The position numbers and the translations under genes were made by a program. 64,000 nt of DNA from Corallococcus coralloides DSM 2259 (GTDB lineage Bacteria; Myxococcota; Myxococcia; Myxococcales; Myxococcaceae), in assembly GCF_000255295.1 (NCBI RefSeq), contig NC_017030.1, positions 2,666,001 to 2,730,000 of the forward strand, given 5' to 3'. Positions 29,312 to 38,278 of this stretch are shown here, piece by piece (within the stretch, counting starts at the first letter, position 1; each line of letters opens with the position of its first letter). The notes beneath the pieces are model-generated. The model was not told the origin of the DNA. It saw only the letters and a program-made list of their open reading frames with translations, and ran no database searches.

Positions 29312-30421
29312 ATGAGGCGGCCCGTGTCGACCCCCGGACCCATCGCCTTCGACGCCACCCTGTGGGACGAGCCCACCACCGGCATCGGCCTGTACACCCG
29401 TTGCCTCGCGGAGGCGCTCGAAGCCCAGGGTGTCCGCCTGGACCGGATGGGGGCGCGCAAGTCCGGCGAGCACCCGCGCGGCGTCCAGAAGCGAACGTCG
29501 TGGACGCTGGCCACGCTGCCCCGGCTGCTCAAGGCCTCCCCGCCGCCCGTCTACCACGCGCTCAGCAACTTCAACCTGCCGCTGCGGCGCACGCCGGGCA
29601 CCGCGTACGTACTCACGGTGCACGACCTGGTGCCGTTGGATTTGCCACACACCGTCTCCGCGCCGTACCGCTGGCAGTTCCGGCTGTGGCTCGCGCGCAG
29701 CCTGATGCTCGCGGACCGGCTGGTGTGCATCAGCGAGAGCACGCGCCAGGACCTGGTGCGCCGCTTCCCCCAGGTGGAGCCGCGCACCGTGGTGGTGCAC
29801 AACGGCGTGGACCACGTGAACGCGGCCCCTCTGAACGAGGCGGACGAGGAGTTCCTCCACGCGCTCAACCTGCCCGGGGACTACGTGCTGTACGCGGGCT
29901 CGCTCGACGTGCGCAAGAACGTGGAGCTGGTGCTGGAAGCACAGGAGCGGCTGCACGCGCGCGGCCGGCCCTTCACGCTCGTGCTCGCGGGGCAGGCCTG
30001 GTACGGCTCCGGCAAGGTGGAGAAGCGCATCGAGCGGATGCGCTCGGAAGGCCTGGACGTGCGGCCGCTGGGCTACCAGACCCCCGCCATCTTCTATGCG
30101 CTGATGCGCCGCGCGGCGCTGTTCGTCTTCCCCTCGCGCTACGAGGGCTTCGGCCTGCCGCCCCTGGAGGCCATGCGCCTGGGCACGCCCACGGTGGTGT
30201 CCACGGCGGGCTCGCTGCCAGAGGTGTGCGGCGATGCCGCGCCCGCGGTGGAGCCGGACGACGCGGAGGGCCTGGCGGCGGTCATCGACCGGCTGCTCCG
30301 TTCGCCGGAGGAGCGCCGCGCGCTGTCGGAGGCGGGCCAGCGTCAGGCCGCGAAGTTCACCTGGGCCCGCGCCGCGGAAGGCACGCGGGCCGCTTACGAT
30401 GCGGCGCTGCGCCACCGGTAG
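29312..30421 (+). CDS. GT4-family glycosyltransferase
   Basis: 369 aa, a single GT-B enzyme: VHDLVPLDLPHTV, VVVHNGVDHVN, YVLYAGSLDVRKNVELVLEA, LVLAGQAWYGSG, VRPLGYQTPAIFYALMRRA, VFPSRYEGFGLPPLEAMRLGTP and AGSLPEVCGDAAP, resembling mannosyl/rhamnosyl transferases of O-antigen and EPS clusters. The start is the ATG at 29312 (a GTG at 29324 is possible). It is divergent from the two-domain glycosyltransferase with only 30 bp between the starts, so the two promoters must overlap each other's 5' coding ends. gmd-rmd 2 kb away could supply GDP-rhamnose. Confidence 0.92.
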   Translation: MRRPVSTPGPIAFDATLWDEPTTGIGLYTRCLAEALEAQGVRLDRMGARKSGEHPRGVQKRTSWTLATLPRLLKASPPPVYHALSNFNLPLRRTPGTAYVLTVHDLVPLDLPHTVSAPYRWQFRLWLARSLMLADRLVCISESTRQDLVRRFPQVEPRTVVVHNGVDHVNAAPLNEADEEFLHALNLPGDYVLYAGSLDVRKNVELVLEAQERLHARGRPFTLVLAGQAWYGSGKVEKRIERMRSEGLDVRPLGYQTPAIFYALMRRAALFVFPSRYEGFGLPPLEAMRLGTPTVVSTAGSLPEVCGDAAPAVEPDDAEGLAAVIDRLLRSPEERRALSEAGQRQAAKFTWARAAEGTRAAYDAALRHR

Positions 30422-30475
30422 GGTCGGCGCAGGCGCCCGTGGTCAACCGGCCCGTGAAGGGCCTCCTGGAGGAAC

Positions 30476-31036
30476 ATGCGACTGCTCGTGTGGAGTGGAA
30501 TCGTCTGCGGAATGCTGCTCGGGTGCGCGGGGTCGAACGCGGCGCGCAAGGACGAGGCCCAGGAGCCGGCCCCCACCGCCCAGCAGGAAGAGGCGCCGCC
30601 CACCCCCGTGACGCCCCCGGAGCAGAAGGCCGAGTCGCCCGCGGCGGAGGCGGAGAACCAGGAGGCCGCCATCGTCATGCCCCTGGAGATCACGGAGACG
30701 CCCGCGCCCCGCGACCGGCTCGCCATTGAGTCGCAGAGCGTGAAGGGCAACGTACTCACGCTCAACGTCCGCCACGGCGGCGGCTGCAAGCAGCACCGCT
30801 ACGGCCTTGCGTGGGATGGGCGCTTCACCCAGACGGCGGCGGGCGAGCCGCGCGCGGAGCTCACGCTGATCCACGACGCGAACAACGACCGGTGCAAGGC
30901 GCTGGTCTACAAGGAGCTGGCGTTCGACCTGTCCACGCTGCAGCAGGAGTGGAGCGAGAAGGGCCACGGCGACCACGCCACGCTCCACCTGGACTTCAAC
31001 GGCGTGCCGGACCAGTCCGCCAGCTTCAAGTTCTGA
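30476..31036 (+). CDS. lipoprotein of unknown function
   Basis: 186 aa. The signal ends at lipobox LLGC (Cys about residue 17), followed by an Ala/Pro/Glu-rich linker to ~65, then a compact domain (70-186) with LNVRHGGGCKQHRYGLAWDG and ELTLIHDANNDRCKALVYKELAFDL. Two conserved-looking Cys may form a disulfide. I do not recognise a family. Its last 11 bases overlap the 3' end of the convergent NADAR gene. The ATG at 30476 has CTGGAGGA upstream. Confidence 0.85.
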   Translation: MRLLVWSGIVCGMLLGCAGSNAARKDEAQEPAPTAQQEEAPPTPVTPPEQKAESPAAEAENQEAAIVMPLEITETPAPRDRLAIESQSVKGNVLTLNVRHGGGCKQHRYGLAWDGRFTQTAAGEPRAELTLIHDANNDRCKALVYKELAFDLSTLQQEWSEKGHGDHATLHLDFNGVPDQSASFKF

Positions 31037-31538
31037 CCGGTGCAGGCTCCTGCGCGAGGAGGTCCTCGCGCAGGCGCGTCAGCACCTTGCCCAGCAGGTT
31101 CAGCCCCCGCCACGTGGACGGGTCCTGGATGCGCGGGTCCTCCGCGGAGAGCCCCACGCCCCAGATGCGGTCCAGCGGGCTGGCCTCCACCAGCTCCGTG
31201 CCCGCGGTGGCGAGCAGCGCCTCCAGGAGGTGCCGGTGCTGGGTGAACTTCGCGTGGTTGCCCTCGTACACGATGCGCTCACGCTCGCGCTCCCAGAGGG
31301 CCGCGTCGAACGGGCTCACCTTGCGACCCAGCGCCTTGTGCTGCTTGGGCGTGGCGGCGCGCAGCACCTGGTCCAGTACGCGCGTGTCGCCGAACAGGCG
31401 CGCCTTGCCCGCCATCATGTACTGCTCCGCGCAGGTGTAGCGCACGCCGTCCACCGTGAAGACGGACGGGTGCCACTGCGAGAAGAAGGAGTCCTCCTTC
31501 CAGAAGAACGTGAACCGCGCCGTCGCCGTCGTGCCCAT
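31026..31538 (-). CDS. NADAR-family N-glycosidase (YbiA-like)
   Basis: 170 aa. NADAR pattern: FFWKEDSFFSQWHPSVF at the N-terminus, TCAEQYMMAGKARLFGD (conserved EQYMMxxKA), ALGRKVSPFDAALWERER, YEGNHAKFTQH and GTELVEASPLDRIWGVGLS. The family includes YbiA, which hydrolyses N-glycosidic bonds of early riboflavin-pathway intermediates and so limits their toxicity; other members act on ADP-ribose-related compounds. Stand-alone, no ribA/ribD fusion. The ATG at 31536-31538 is on the reverse strand; it overlaps the preceding lipoprotein stop by 11 bp. Confidence 0.9.
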   Translation of the reverse strand: MGTTATARFTFFWKEDSFFSQWHPSVFTVDGVRYTCAEQYMMAGKARLFGDTRVLDQVLRAATPKQHKALGRKVSPFDAALWERERERIVYEGNHAKFTQHRHLLEALLATAGTELVEASPLDRIWGVGLSAEDPRIQDPSTWRGLNLLGKVLTRLREDLLAQEPAPVRT

Positions 31539-31587
31539 CCCAGGCCTCCTCGAAATCTTCGTGTAATAGTGACACGAACGTGCGGCG

Positions 31588-32367
31588 ATGGAGGAACCTG
31601 ACGCAGGCGCCTACAATGGCCGCCCGCTCCCCATGCGACTTCAAGAAGCCCAGAAGCTGTTGGACCGCTGTTTCACCGGTACGCGGGAGGGCGCGCCGCG
31701 CCTCCACGAGCCCTCGGACCCTCGCTTCGCGGAGCGGGGCGGGGCGGTGTGGCTGGAGTACCGCTGGTACGTGCGCGAGCGCGGCATGGCGGAGGTGTTC
31801 CTCAAGTGGGACCGGGTGCCGCCCGGCAACGAGAAGACGGTGGAGGCCACGGTGCTGCGCACGCACCTGTTGGGCCAGTCCCCCATGCTGTCCCAGCGCG
31901 CGCTGCGCACGGTGGAGGGCGGCACGCCCGCGCCGGAGCGGGTGCTGGACGTGCTCAAGAACGACGGCATCCGCCGCGAGTGCGTGGCCCGGGGCCGCAC
32001 CACCGTGACGGTGGAGCACTGGGAGAGCCGGCGTCCCGCGGCGCTGCTGGACGAGGCGCGCTTCGCGGAGCTGGCCTCGCCCCTGGAGTCGGAGGACTCC
32101 ACGCCGGATGCCCGTCACGAAGCCGTGCAGCGGCTGGCGGACGCGGAGCGAAGCCCGCGCGTGCAGGACGTGCTCCTGCGGCTCGTGGCGCGCAAGCCGT
32201 CGCTGATGGCCCTGCGCATCCTGTCGGAGTGGGGAGAGGTGAAGGCCCGCGAGTACCTCCAGCGGGACCTGGCCGCCGTGCCGCCGGGCAACGCGGCGGA
32301 CCTGTGGGCCCTCACCGCGTTGGACCGGCGCCTGGAGGCGTGGCAGTCGCTGGCGCGCCCCGCCTAG
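31588..32367 (+). CDS. hypothetical protein with C-terminal helical repeats
   Basis: 259 aa, soluble, no signal. Residues ~40-160 are a mixed alpha/beta part (WLEYRWYVRERGMAEVFLKWD). Residues ~175-259 are helical (AVQRLADAERSPRVQDVLLRLVARKPSLMALRILSEWG), faintly like HEAT or ARM repeats. No family recognised. The ATG at 31588 is used; the ATG at 31633 (MRLQEAQKLLDRC) is an alternative, since the first 15 codons lack strong GC3 bias. It is divergent from NADAR across 49 bp containing TAATAG near 31564, a possible -10. Confidence 0.75.
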   Translation: MEEPDAGAYNGRPLPMRLQEAQKLLDRCFTGTREGAPRLHEPSDPRFAERGGAVWLEYRWYVRERGMAEVFLKWDRVPPGNEKTVEATVLRTHLLGQSPMLSQRALRTVEGGTPAPERVLDVLKNDGIRRECVARGRTTVTVEHWESRRPAALLDEARFAELASPLESEDSTPDARHEAVQRLADAERSPRVQDVLLRLVARKPSLMALRILSEWGEVKAREYLQRDLAAVPPGNAADLWALTALDRRLEAWQSLARPA

Positions 32368-32387
32368 AGGCGCGCGCCAGCGGTGCG

Positions 32388-33311
32388 TCAGTTCGAGCCC
32401 ACCCGGGGGCCCAGCACGTCGCGCAGCGCGTCCGCGACGGTGAGCCTGGGGGCCCAGCCCAGCGCGCGCAGCTTGCCGGTGTCGGCCACGAGGCTGGGGA
32501 TGTCCGAGGGGCGCAGCCGCGCGGGGTCCAGCTCGATGCGCGCCTGCACGCCGGACAGCTGGAGCATCTCCTCCAGCAGGCTGCGGATGGTGCGGCCCTC
32601 GCCGCTGCCCACGTTGTAGGCCTGGCCCGCCTCGCCCTTGAGCAGCAGCAGCCGGTACGCGTCCACCACGTCCTTCACGTGGGAGAAGTCCCGGATGGCG
32701 TCCAGGTTGCCCGTGCGCAGGATGGGGTCCACCGTGCCCAGCGCGATGGCGCGGATCTGCGCCGCGAACGACGGCACCACGAAGGTGGGGTCCTGCCCCG
32801 CGCCCAGGTGGTTGAAGGGCCGGGCGAGGATGACCTCCATGCCGTAGCTGCGGAAGAACTGCTCGCCGGCCAGCTCCCCCGCGGACTTCGACGCCGCGTA
32901 GGGGCTGAGCGGCACGTGCGGGTGGCCTTCCTTCGCGAGCGTGCCTTCCGCGACGGGGCCGTACACTTCACCGGAGCCCACCAGCAGCACGCGCGCCTTG
33001 GGGGCGCTCTCACGCAGGGCGGTGAGCAGGTGCACCACGCCCATGGTGTTCACGGCGAAGACGCGCGCGGGGTTCTGGTGGCTCTTGGCCACCGAGCTGA
33101 AGCCGGCCAGGTGCAGCACCGAGTCCGGCTTCACCTCGGAGACCGCCGCCTTGACCTTCGCCTCGTCGGCGATGTCGAAGTGCAACGCGGTGCTGCTGAT
33201 GCCCTCGCCGCGGGGCCCGTGCACCTCCACCACCTCGTCGCCGGCCGCGCGAAGCGCAGCGCACGCATGCCGGCCGACGAATCCATCCGCTCCCGTGACG
33301 AGGACGCGCAT
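32388..33311 (-). CDS. rmd: GDP-6-deoxy-D-mannose reductase (NAD-dependent epimerase family)
   Basis: 307-aa extended SDR. NAD site VTGADGFVGRHACAAL, catalytic YAASK (SPYAASKSAGELAGEQ), ARPFNHLGAGQDPTFVVPSF, and DFSHVKDVVDAYRLLL. It resembles Rmd/Tyv-type reductases that turn GDP-4-keto-6-deoxymannose into GDP-D-rhamnose. The gene follows gmd by 1 nt on the same strand, which fixes the pathway. Its product would feed D-rhamnose to LPS O-antigen or EPS transferases such as those 2-6 kb away. The exact product (rhamnose or another 6-deoxy sugar) is inferred from context. Confidence 0.88.
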   Translation of the reverse strand: MRVLVTGADGFVGRHACAALRAAGDEVVEVHGPRGEGISSTALHFDIADEAKVKAAVSEVKPDSVLHLAGFSSVAKSHQNPARVFAVNTMGVVHLLTALRESAPKARVLLVGSGEVYGPVAEGTLAKEGHPHVPLSPYAASKSAGELAGEQFFRSYGMEVILARPFNHLGAGQDPTFVVPSFAAQIRAIALGTVDPILRTGNLDAIRDFSHVKDVVDAYRLLLLKGEAGQAYNVGSGEGRTIRSLLEEMLQLSGVQARIELDPARLRPSDIPSLVADTGKLRALGWAPRLTVADALRDVLGPRVGSN

Positions 33312-33312
33312 C

Positions 33313-34359
<1,047 letters not shown>

Positions 34360-34423
34360 TCAGGGAACTTGAACGGGGCCGCGCCCATGCCTAGGTAGGG
34401 AGCGACCTGCCCAGGAGCCGCCC

Positions 34424-35689
34424 ATGCGCAACCCCTCCCTCCCTGCATTGACGGCCGTGCTCCTGAGCACGGCGGCGGGAGCCCAGACGGCTCCCGTGAC
34501 AGCGCCCTACACCGTGCAGACCCAGCCCGGGGCGCGCTCCGGCGGCGGCACCGTGAACGACGTGGCCCTGTGGGTGAACCCGGCCGACCCGGCCGCGAGC
34601 CGACTCATCACGGCGGACCAGAACAACGGCCTGTTCACCTACGCCCTGGACGGCGGGGAGCTGCAGGCCGTCACCGAGGGCACGTCCTCGAGCGTGGACG
34701 TGCTGGGCGGCTTCCCCCTGGCGGGCGGCACGTCCGCGGCGCTGGTGCTCAGCGCCAGTCCCACCCTGCAGGGCTTGGTGCCGTACGTGATGGATGCCAC
34801 GGCGGATGGTGGCGGACTCACCCGCCTGTCGCCCACGTCGGCCCCGCTGGACGTAGGTGTGACCTACGGAACGGTGCGCCTGGCCCGGCTGACGGATGGG
34901 ACCATCCAGGCCTTCGGCGGCCTGGTGTCAGGCGGTGGCCTGCGGCAGTTCCTGCTGACGCCCACCGACGGTGGCGTCACGGCGACCCCCCTGCGGGACA
35001 TTCCGGCCGGTGACGTGCAGGGGTTGGCGGTGGACCCGGCGTATCGCGCGCTCTACGTGGCGCAGCAGGGGCAGGGGCTCTACCGCTACGGCGTGGACGC
35101 GGATGCCGGCGTCACGGGCACGCAGGTGGTGGGCCTGGGGGACGGCGGCCTGACGTCCGTGGGGCGCATCGCGCTGTACGAGGCGTCCGGGTTGGACGGC
35201 TACCTCGTGGCGTCGGATCCGAGCGCGAACACCTTCGTCGTCTTCGACCGGCGCACGCTGGGCCGGGTGGGCGCGTTCCAGCTGGGGCAGGACGGCGGCA
35301 CGGACGCGGTGGAGCAGTCGCGCGGGCTGGTGGCCTTCTCGGGCGCGCTGGGCACGGCCTTCCCGGAGGGGCTCTTCGTCGCGCATGACGGCGTCAGCAG
35401 CAGCACGTTGAGTGACAACCTGAAGCTCACCTCGTGGGGCAACGTGGCGCGGGCGTTCACGCCGCCGCTCGTCATCGCGCAGCAGCCCGCGGATGGCGGC
35501 GTGGACGGCGGCACCGGCAAGGACGGCGGGAGTGGCGGCGTCATCATCGATCCGGGCGGCAACCCCCATGGCGGTGGCGGCGGGACCGACGACGACAGCG
35601 GATGCGGGTGCACCAGCACGTCGGTGCCGGCCATGGCGACGCTGGGGCTGCTGGCCCTGTCGCTCCTGGGCCGCCGGCGCCGGAACTGA
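34424..35689 (+). CDS. beta-propeller phytase-like protein with MYXO-CTERM tail
   Basis: 421 aa. A signal peptide (residues ~1-20, ending AAGA) and a six-bladed propeller pattern as in Bacillus phytases: NDVALWVNPADPAASRLIT, NGLFTYALDGGELQAVTEG, VQGLAVDPAYRALYVAQQGQ, LDGYLVASDPSANTFVVFDR, LGTAFPEGLFVAHDG and NLKLTSWGNVARAF. The calcium/active-site loop usually read as DG(T/S)xDTDG is DGGTDAVEQSRG here, so activity is uncertain. A Gly/Asp linker leads to DDDSGCGCTSTSVPAMATLG, a hydrophobic segment and RRRR, the MYXO-CTERM signal for surface sorting in myxobacteria. It is followed 51 bp on by a UshA-like gene, consistent with phytate use. Confidence 0.85.
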   Translation: MRNPSLPALTAVLLSTAAGAQTAPVTAPYTVQTQPGARSGGGTVNDVALWVNPADPAASRLITADQNNGLFTYALDGGELQAVTEGTSSSVDVLGGFPLAGGTSAALVLSASPTLQGLVPYVMDATADGGGLTRLSPTSAPLDVGVTYGTVRLARLTDGTIQAFGGLVSGGGLRQFLLTPTDGGVTATPLRDIPAGDVQGLAVDPAYRALYVAQQGQGLYRYGVDADAGVTGTQVVGLGDGGLTSVGRIALYEASGLDGYLVASDPSANTFVVFDRRTLGRVGAFQLGQDGGTDAVEQSRGLVAFSGALGTAFPEGLFVAHDGVSSSTLSDNLKLTSWGNVARAFTPPLVIAQQPADGGVDGGTGKDGGSGGVIIDPGGNPHGGGGGTDDDSGCGCTSTSVPAMATLGLLALSLLGRRRRN

Positions 35690-35740
35690 CACTCGAAGCG
35701 GGTTGAAAGCGACAGGGGGGCGGGATGAAGTGCGCGCCCC

Positions 35741-37528
35741 ATGCGCACCTTTCGTTCCTCCGTCCTGGCGCTCGCGGTGCTCGCCTCCGCCTGCAAGGGC
35801 GGCCCGACGCCCGCTCCCGCCATCACCCCGCCTGCGCCGGCCGAGCCCTTGCGGCTCACGCTGGTGGGCACCAACGACTTCCACGGCTGGGTGATGCCCC
35901 ACCGCGCCACGCTGCCGGACGGGCAGAAGGTGGAGCAGGGGGGCGCGGCGCTCTTCGCGTCCTACGTGGCGCGGCTGCGCGAGGACAACCCGGGCGGCGT
36001 GCTGCTGGTGGACGGCGGCGACCTGTTCCAGGGAACGCTGGCGTCCAACCTGGGCGAGGGCGCCATCGTCGTCGACGTGTACAACCTGCTGGGCTACACG
36101 GCGGTCGCCATCGGCAACCACGAGTTCGACTACGGACCGGTGGGCCCGGGGCCCGTGGCCACGCGTCCGGACGAGGACCCGCTGGGCGCGCTCAAGGCCC
36201 GCGTGGCGCAGGCGAAGTTCCCCTTCCTGTCCGCCAACGTGCGTGAGATGGACGGCCGCCCTCCGGCGTGGCTGGGCAACGACGGCACCACGGTCGTCAC
36301 AGTGAAGGGCGTGAAGGTGGGCCTCCTGGGCCTGTCCACGCTGCAGACGCCGCAGACGACCAACCCCGCGAACGTCGCGAGCCTGAAGTTCGAGTCCCTG
36401 GCCGACGCCGCGAAGCAGGCCGCGAAGTCGCTGCGTGAGCAGGGCGCGGAGGTGGTGGTCGCCGTCGCGCACGCGGGCGGCAAGTGCACGGACCTGGCGA
36501 ACCCTCGCGACACGTCCGGGTGCGAGCGCGACGACGGCGAAATCTACGCGGTGCTGGAGGCGCTGCCGAAGGGCGCGGTGGACGCGGTGGTGGCGGGCCA
36601 TACGCACCAGGTCATGGGGCACTTCTTCGGCGACGTGCCGGTCATCGAGACGACAGGCCTGGCGCGCTCGTTCGGCGTGGTGGACCTCTTCGTGGATCCG
36701 GTGACCCACCGCGTGCTGCCCGAGCGCACGCGCATCAACGCCGCCATCCCGGTATGCGGCGCCGTGGACGCCACGCTGAAGTCCTGTGATCCGCTGAAGC
36801 TGAAGGACGCGAAGGACGTGCGGCTGGTGCCGGCCACGTTCCTGGGCCAGCCGGTGACGCAGGATGCTCGCGTGGAGGCGCTGGTGGCCCCCGCGGAGGC
36901 GCGCGTGGAGGAGGAGCAGCGCCGCCCGGTGGGCGTGGAAACCCAGGCCCGCATGCCCCAGGTGTACGAGGGCGAGAGCGCGCTGGGCAACCTCATCGCG
37001 GACGCGATGCGGGAGGCGGCCCGCGCCGACGCGGCGGTGATGAACGCGGGCGGCATCCGGGCGGACCTGCCGCAGGGGCCGCTCACCTTCGGCAAGCTCT
37101 ATGAAATCCTGCCCTTCGACAACACGCTCGCGGTGCTGGAGCTGAGCGCGGACGAGCTGCGCCGCTTCCTGTCGCTGGCCTATGGCGGCCGCAAGGGCGT
37201 CTTCGCGGTGTCCGGGCTGGAGGTGACGCTGGGCGCGTGCCCGGGCCCGGAGCGCTTCCAGGGCGTGACGCTTCCGGGGGGCAAGCCGCTGAAGGCGAAG
37301 GCGACCTACCGGGTCGCGGTGCCGGACTTCCTCCTGCGCGGCGGTGACGGGGTGGGGCCCCTGACGTCCACGCTGCCACGGGAACGTATCAACCTGTTGC
37401 AGGCGCAGGATCTGCGCGAGGTGCTCACCGCGTACGGCCGCGCCCACGGCAACGCGCTGAAGCCTCCGGCGCTCGGGCGCGTGCACCTGGTCAAGGCGGC
37501 GGGGCCCTGCGCAGACGCGAAGCCCTGA
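35741..37528 (+). CDS. UshA-type 5'-nucleotidase / metallophosphatase lipoprotein
   Basis: 595 aa. Signal with lipobox ASAC (Cys about residue 18) and a Pro/Ala linker. The calcineurin-like domain has LVGTNDFHGW, VDGGDLFQGT, AIGNHEFDYG, VAVAHAGG and VVAGHTHQVMG, all metal ligands present. The C-terminal 5'-nucleotidase domain includes ESALGNLIADAMREA, MNAGGIRADLPQG and PFDNTLAVLEL. It would hydrolyse extracellular nucleotides or other phosphate monoesters and diesters at the outer surface or in the periplasm. The ATG is at 35741. It lies beside the phytase-like gene, same strand. Confidence 0.93.
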   Translation: MRTFRSSVLALAVLASACKGGPTPAPAITPPAPAEPLRLTLVGTNDFHGWVMPHRATLPDGQKVEQGGAALFASYVARLREDNPGGVLLVDGGDLFQGTLASNLGEGAIVVDVYNLLGYTAVAIGNHEFDYGPVGPGPVATRPDEDPLGALKARVAQAKFPFLSANVREMDGRPPAWLGNDGTTVVTVKGVKVGLLGLSTLQTPQTTNPANVASLKFESLADAAKQAAKSLREQGAEVVVAVAHAGGKCTDLANPRDTSGCERDDGEIYAVLEALPKGAVDAVVAGHTHQVMGHFFGDVPVIETTGLARSFGVVDLFVDPVTHRVLPERTRINAAIPVCGAVDATLKSCDPLKLKDAKDVRLVPATFLGQPVTQDARVEALVAPAEARVEEEQRRPVGVETQARMPQVYEGESALGNLIADAMREAARADAAVMNAGGIRADLPQGPLTFGKLYEILPFDNTLAVLELSADELRRFLSLAYGGRKGVFAVSGLEVTLGACPGPERFQGVTLPGGKPLKAKATYRVAVPDFLLRGGDGVGPLTSTLPRERINLLQAQDLREVLTAYGRAHGNALKPPALGRVHLVKAAGPCADAKP

Positions 37529-37543
37529 AAAAAGTGCGCCCGG

Positions 37544-37659
37544 CGTTGGAAATTTTCCCTCCGCGCTGATCCGCTGGGGCTGGATCGCGGTGCAACCCAG
37601 CGGAAGATCAGCACAAGGCGCCCAGGGCCGAATTTTCGGCCTGGGATCAGTTTCCAACG
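37544..37659 (+). ncRNA. candidate three-way-junction structured RNA / leader
   Basis: Three nested inverted repeats in 116 nt with no gene. Outer P1: CGTTGGAAA (37544-37552) with TTTCCAACG (37651-37659), 9 bp perfect. P2: GCTGATC+CGCTGGG (37565-37578) with CCCAGCG (37596-37602), bulge GAA, GATCAGC (37606-37612). P3: CCCAGGGCCGAA (37621-37632) with TTCGGCCTGGG (37635-37645), one bulged G. Together they make a closed three-way junction 15 nt after the nucleotidase stop and 102 nt before the zinc-ribbon gene ATG. It could be a small RNA, a cis-regulatory leader or an elaborate terminator. I recognise no known family, and strand is a guess. Confidence 0.45.
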
Positions 37660-37760
37660 GCGGGAAACCTCCCTACTCTAGGGCACGCGAGATCCCTTGC
37701 AGGCGCGGCCCCGAGCCAGCGCGAGCAAGTTGGAGCCCGTGCGTGGGAGGGACAGAAGAG

Positions 37761-38186
37761 ATGCTCTACAAAGTGACCCCGATGATGGTCCCGGTTGCGC
37801 CTGAGAAGAAAGAGGCGCGCGAGCCGGGCCAGCCGCGCAAGCGGCGCAAGTCCTCCGTCTACGACGCCGACGGCCACGAGGTGTTGATCTCGCTGATGTG
37901 TCTGAAGTGCAAGACGCTCAAGCCGCTGGCGCAGTTCGGGCTGCGGAAGATGGCGGACGGCGCCATCCGCAACCAGCCGTGGTGCCGGGGCTGCCGCTCG
38001 GGCGCGGGCACGAAGAAGCCGAAGAAGGACGAGTCCCAGGCCGCCACCGTCCAGGTGCCCGCCGTCGCCGCCACGGAGCCCGTGCTCCAGGTCGTCGCCG
38101 CCGTGCCGCTCGACGCCGCGCCCGTGGCTCCCACGCTCGTCGACGCCCCGGTCGCGGACAGCGCGACGGCCACCCCCCTGGTCTGA
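37761..38186 (+). CDS. small zinc-ribbon protein with acidic/Ala-Val tail
   Basis: 141 aa, soluble. The basic N-terminus (QPRKRRKSSVYDADG) is followed by MCLKCKTLKPLAQFGLRKMA and PWCRGCRSGAGTKK, a pair of CxxC that should bind one zinc. The spacing resembles the zinc ribbon seen before HNH nuclease domains in phage proteins, but no HNH is present. The C-terminal ~55 residues are Ala/Val/Pro low complexity. Nucleic-acid or protein binding is likely, the role unknown. The ATG at 37761 follows GAAGAG. Upstream is the structured region at 37544-37659. Confidence 0.78.
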   Translation: MLYKVTPMMVPVAPEKKEAREPGQPRKRRKSSVYDADGHEVLISLMCLKCKTLKPLAQFGLRKMADGAIRNQPWCRGCRSGAGTKKPKKDESQAATVQVPAVAATEPVLQVVAAVPLDAAPVAPTLVDAPVADSATATPLV

Positions 38187-38214
38187 TCCACCGCCCGGGA
38201 TGATCCGCCCTGCT

Positions 38215-38237
38215 GGGGCGCGCACCGTTCGCGCCCC
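38215..38237. terminator. hairpin between zinc-ribbon and Hsp70-like genes
   Basis: GGGGCGCG (38215-38222), 7-nt loop, CGCGCCCC (38230-38237), a perfect 8-bp stem between two convergent stop codons (38186 and 38279). No T-run. Confidence 0.5.
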
Positions 38238-38278
38238 GCATGTGACGGATCTGCCCGGGGCGGCCCGCCTCCTGCCTC

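Noticed and set aside
37683-37702. GGCACG ... TTGCA as a sigma-54 promoter near the zinc-ribbon gene
   Set aside because: Nine bases separate the GGCACG and TTGCA parts, where the -24/-12 consensus needs four. GG/GC spacing is wrong.
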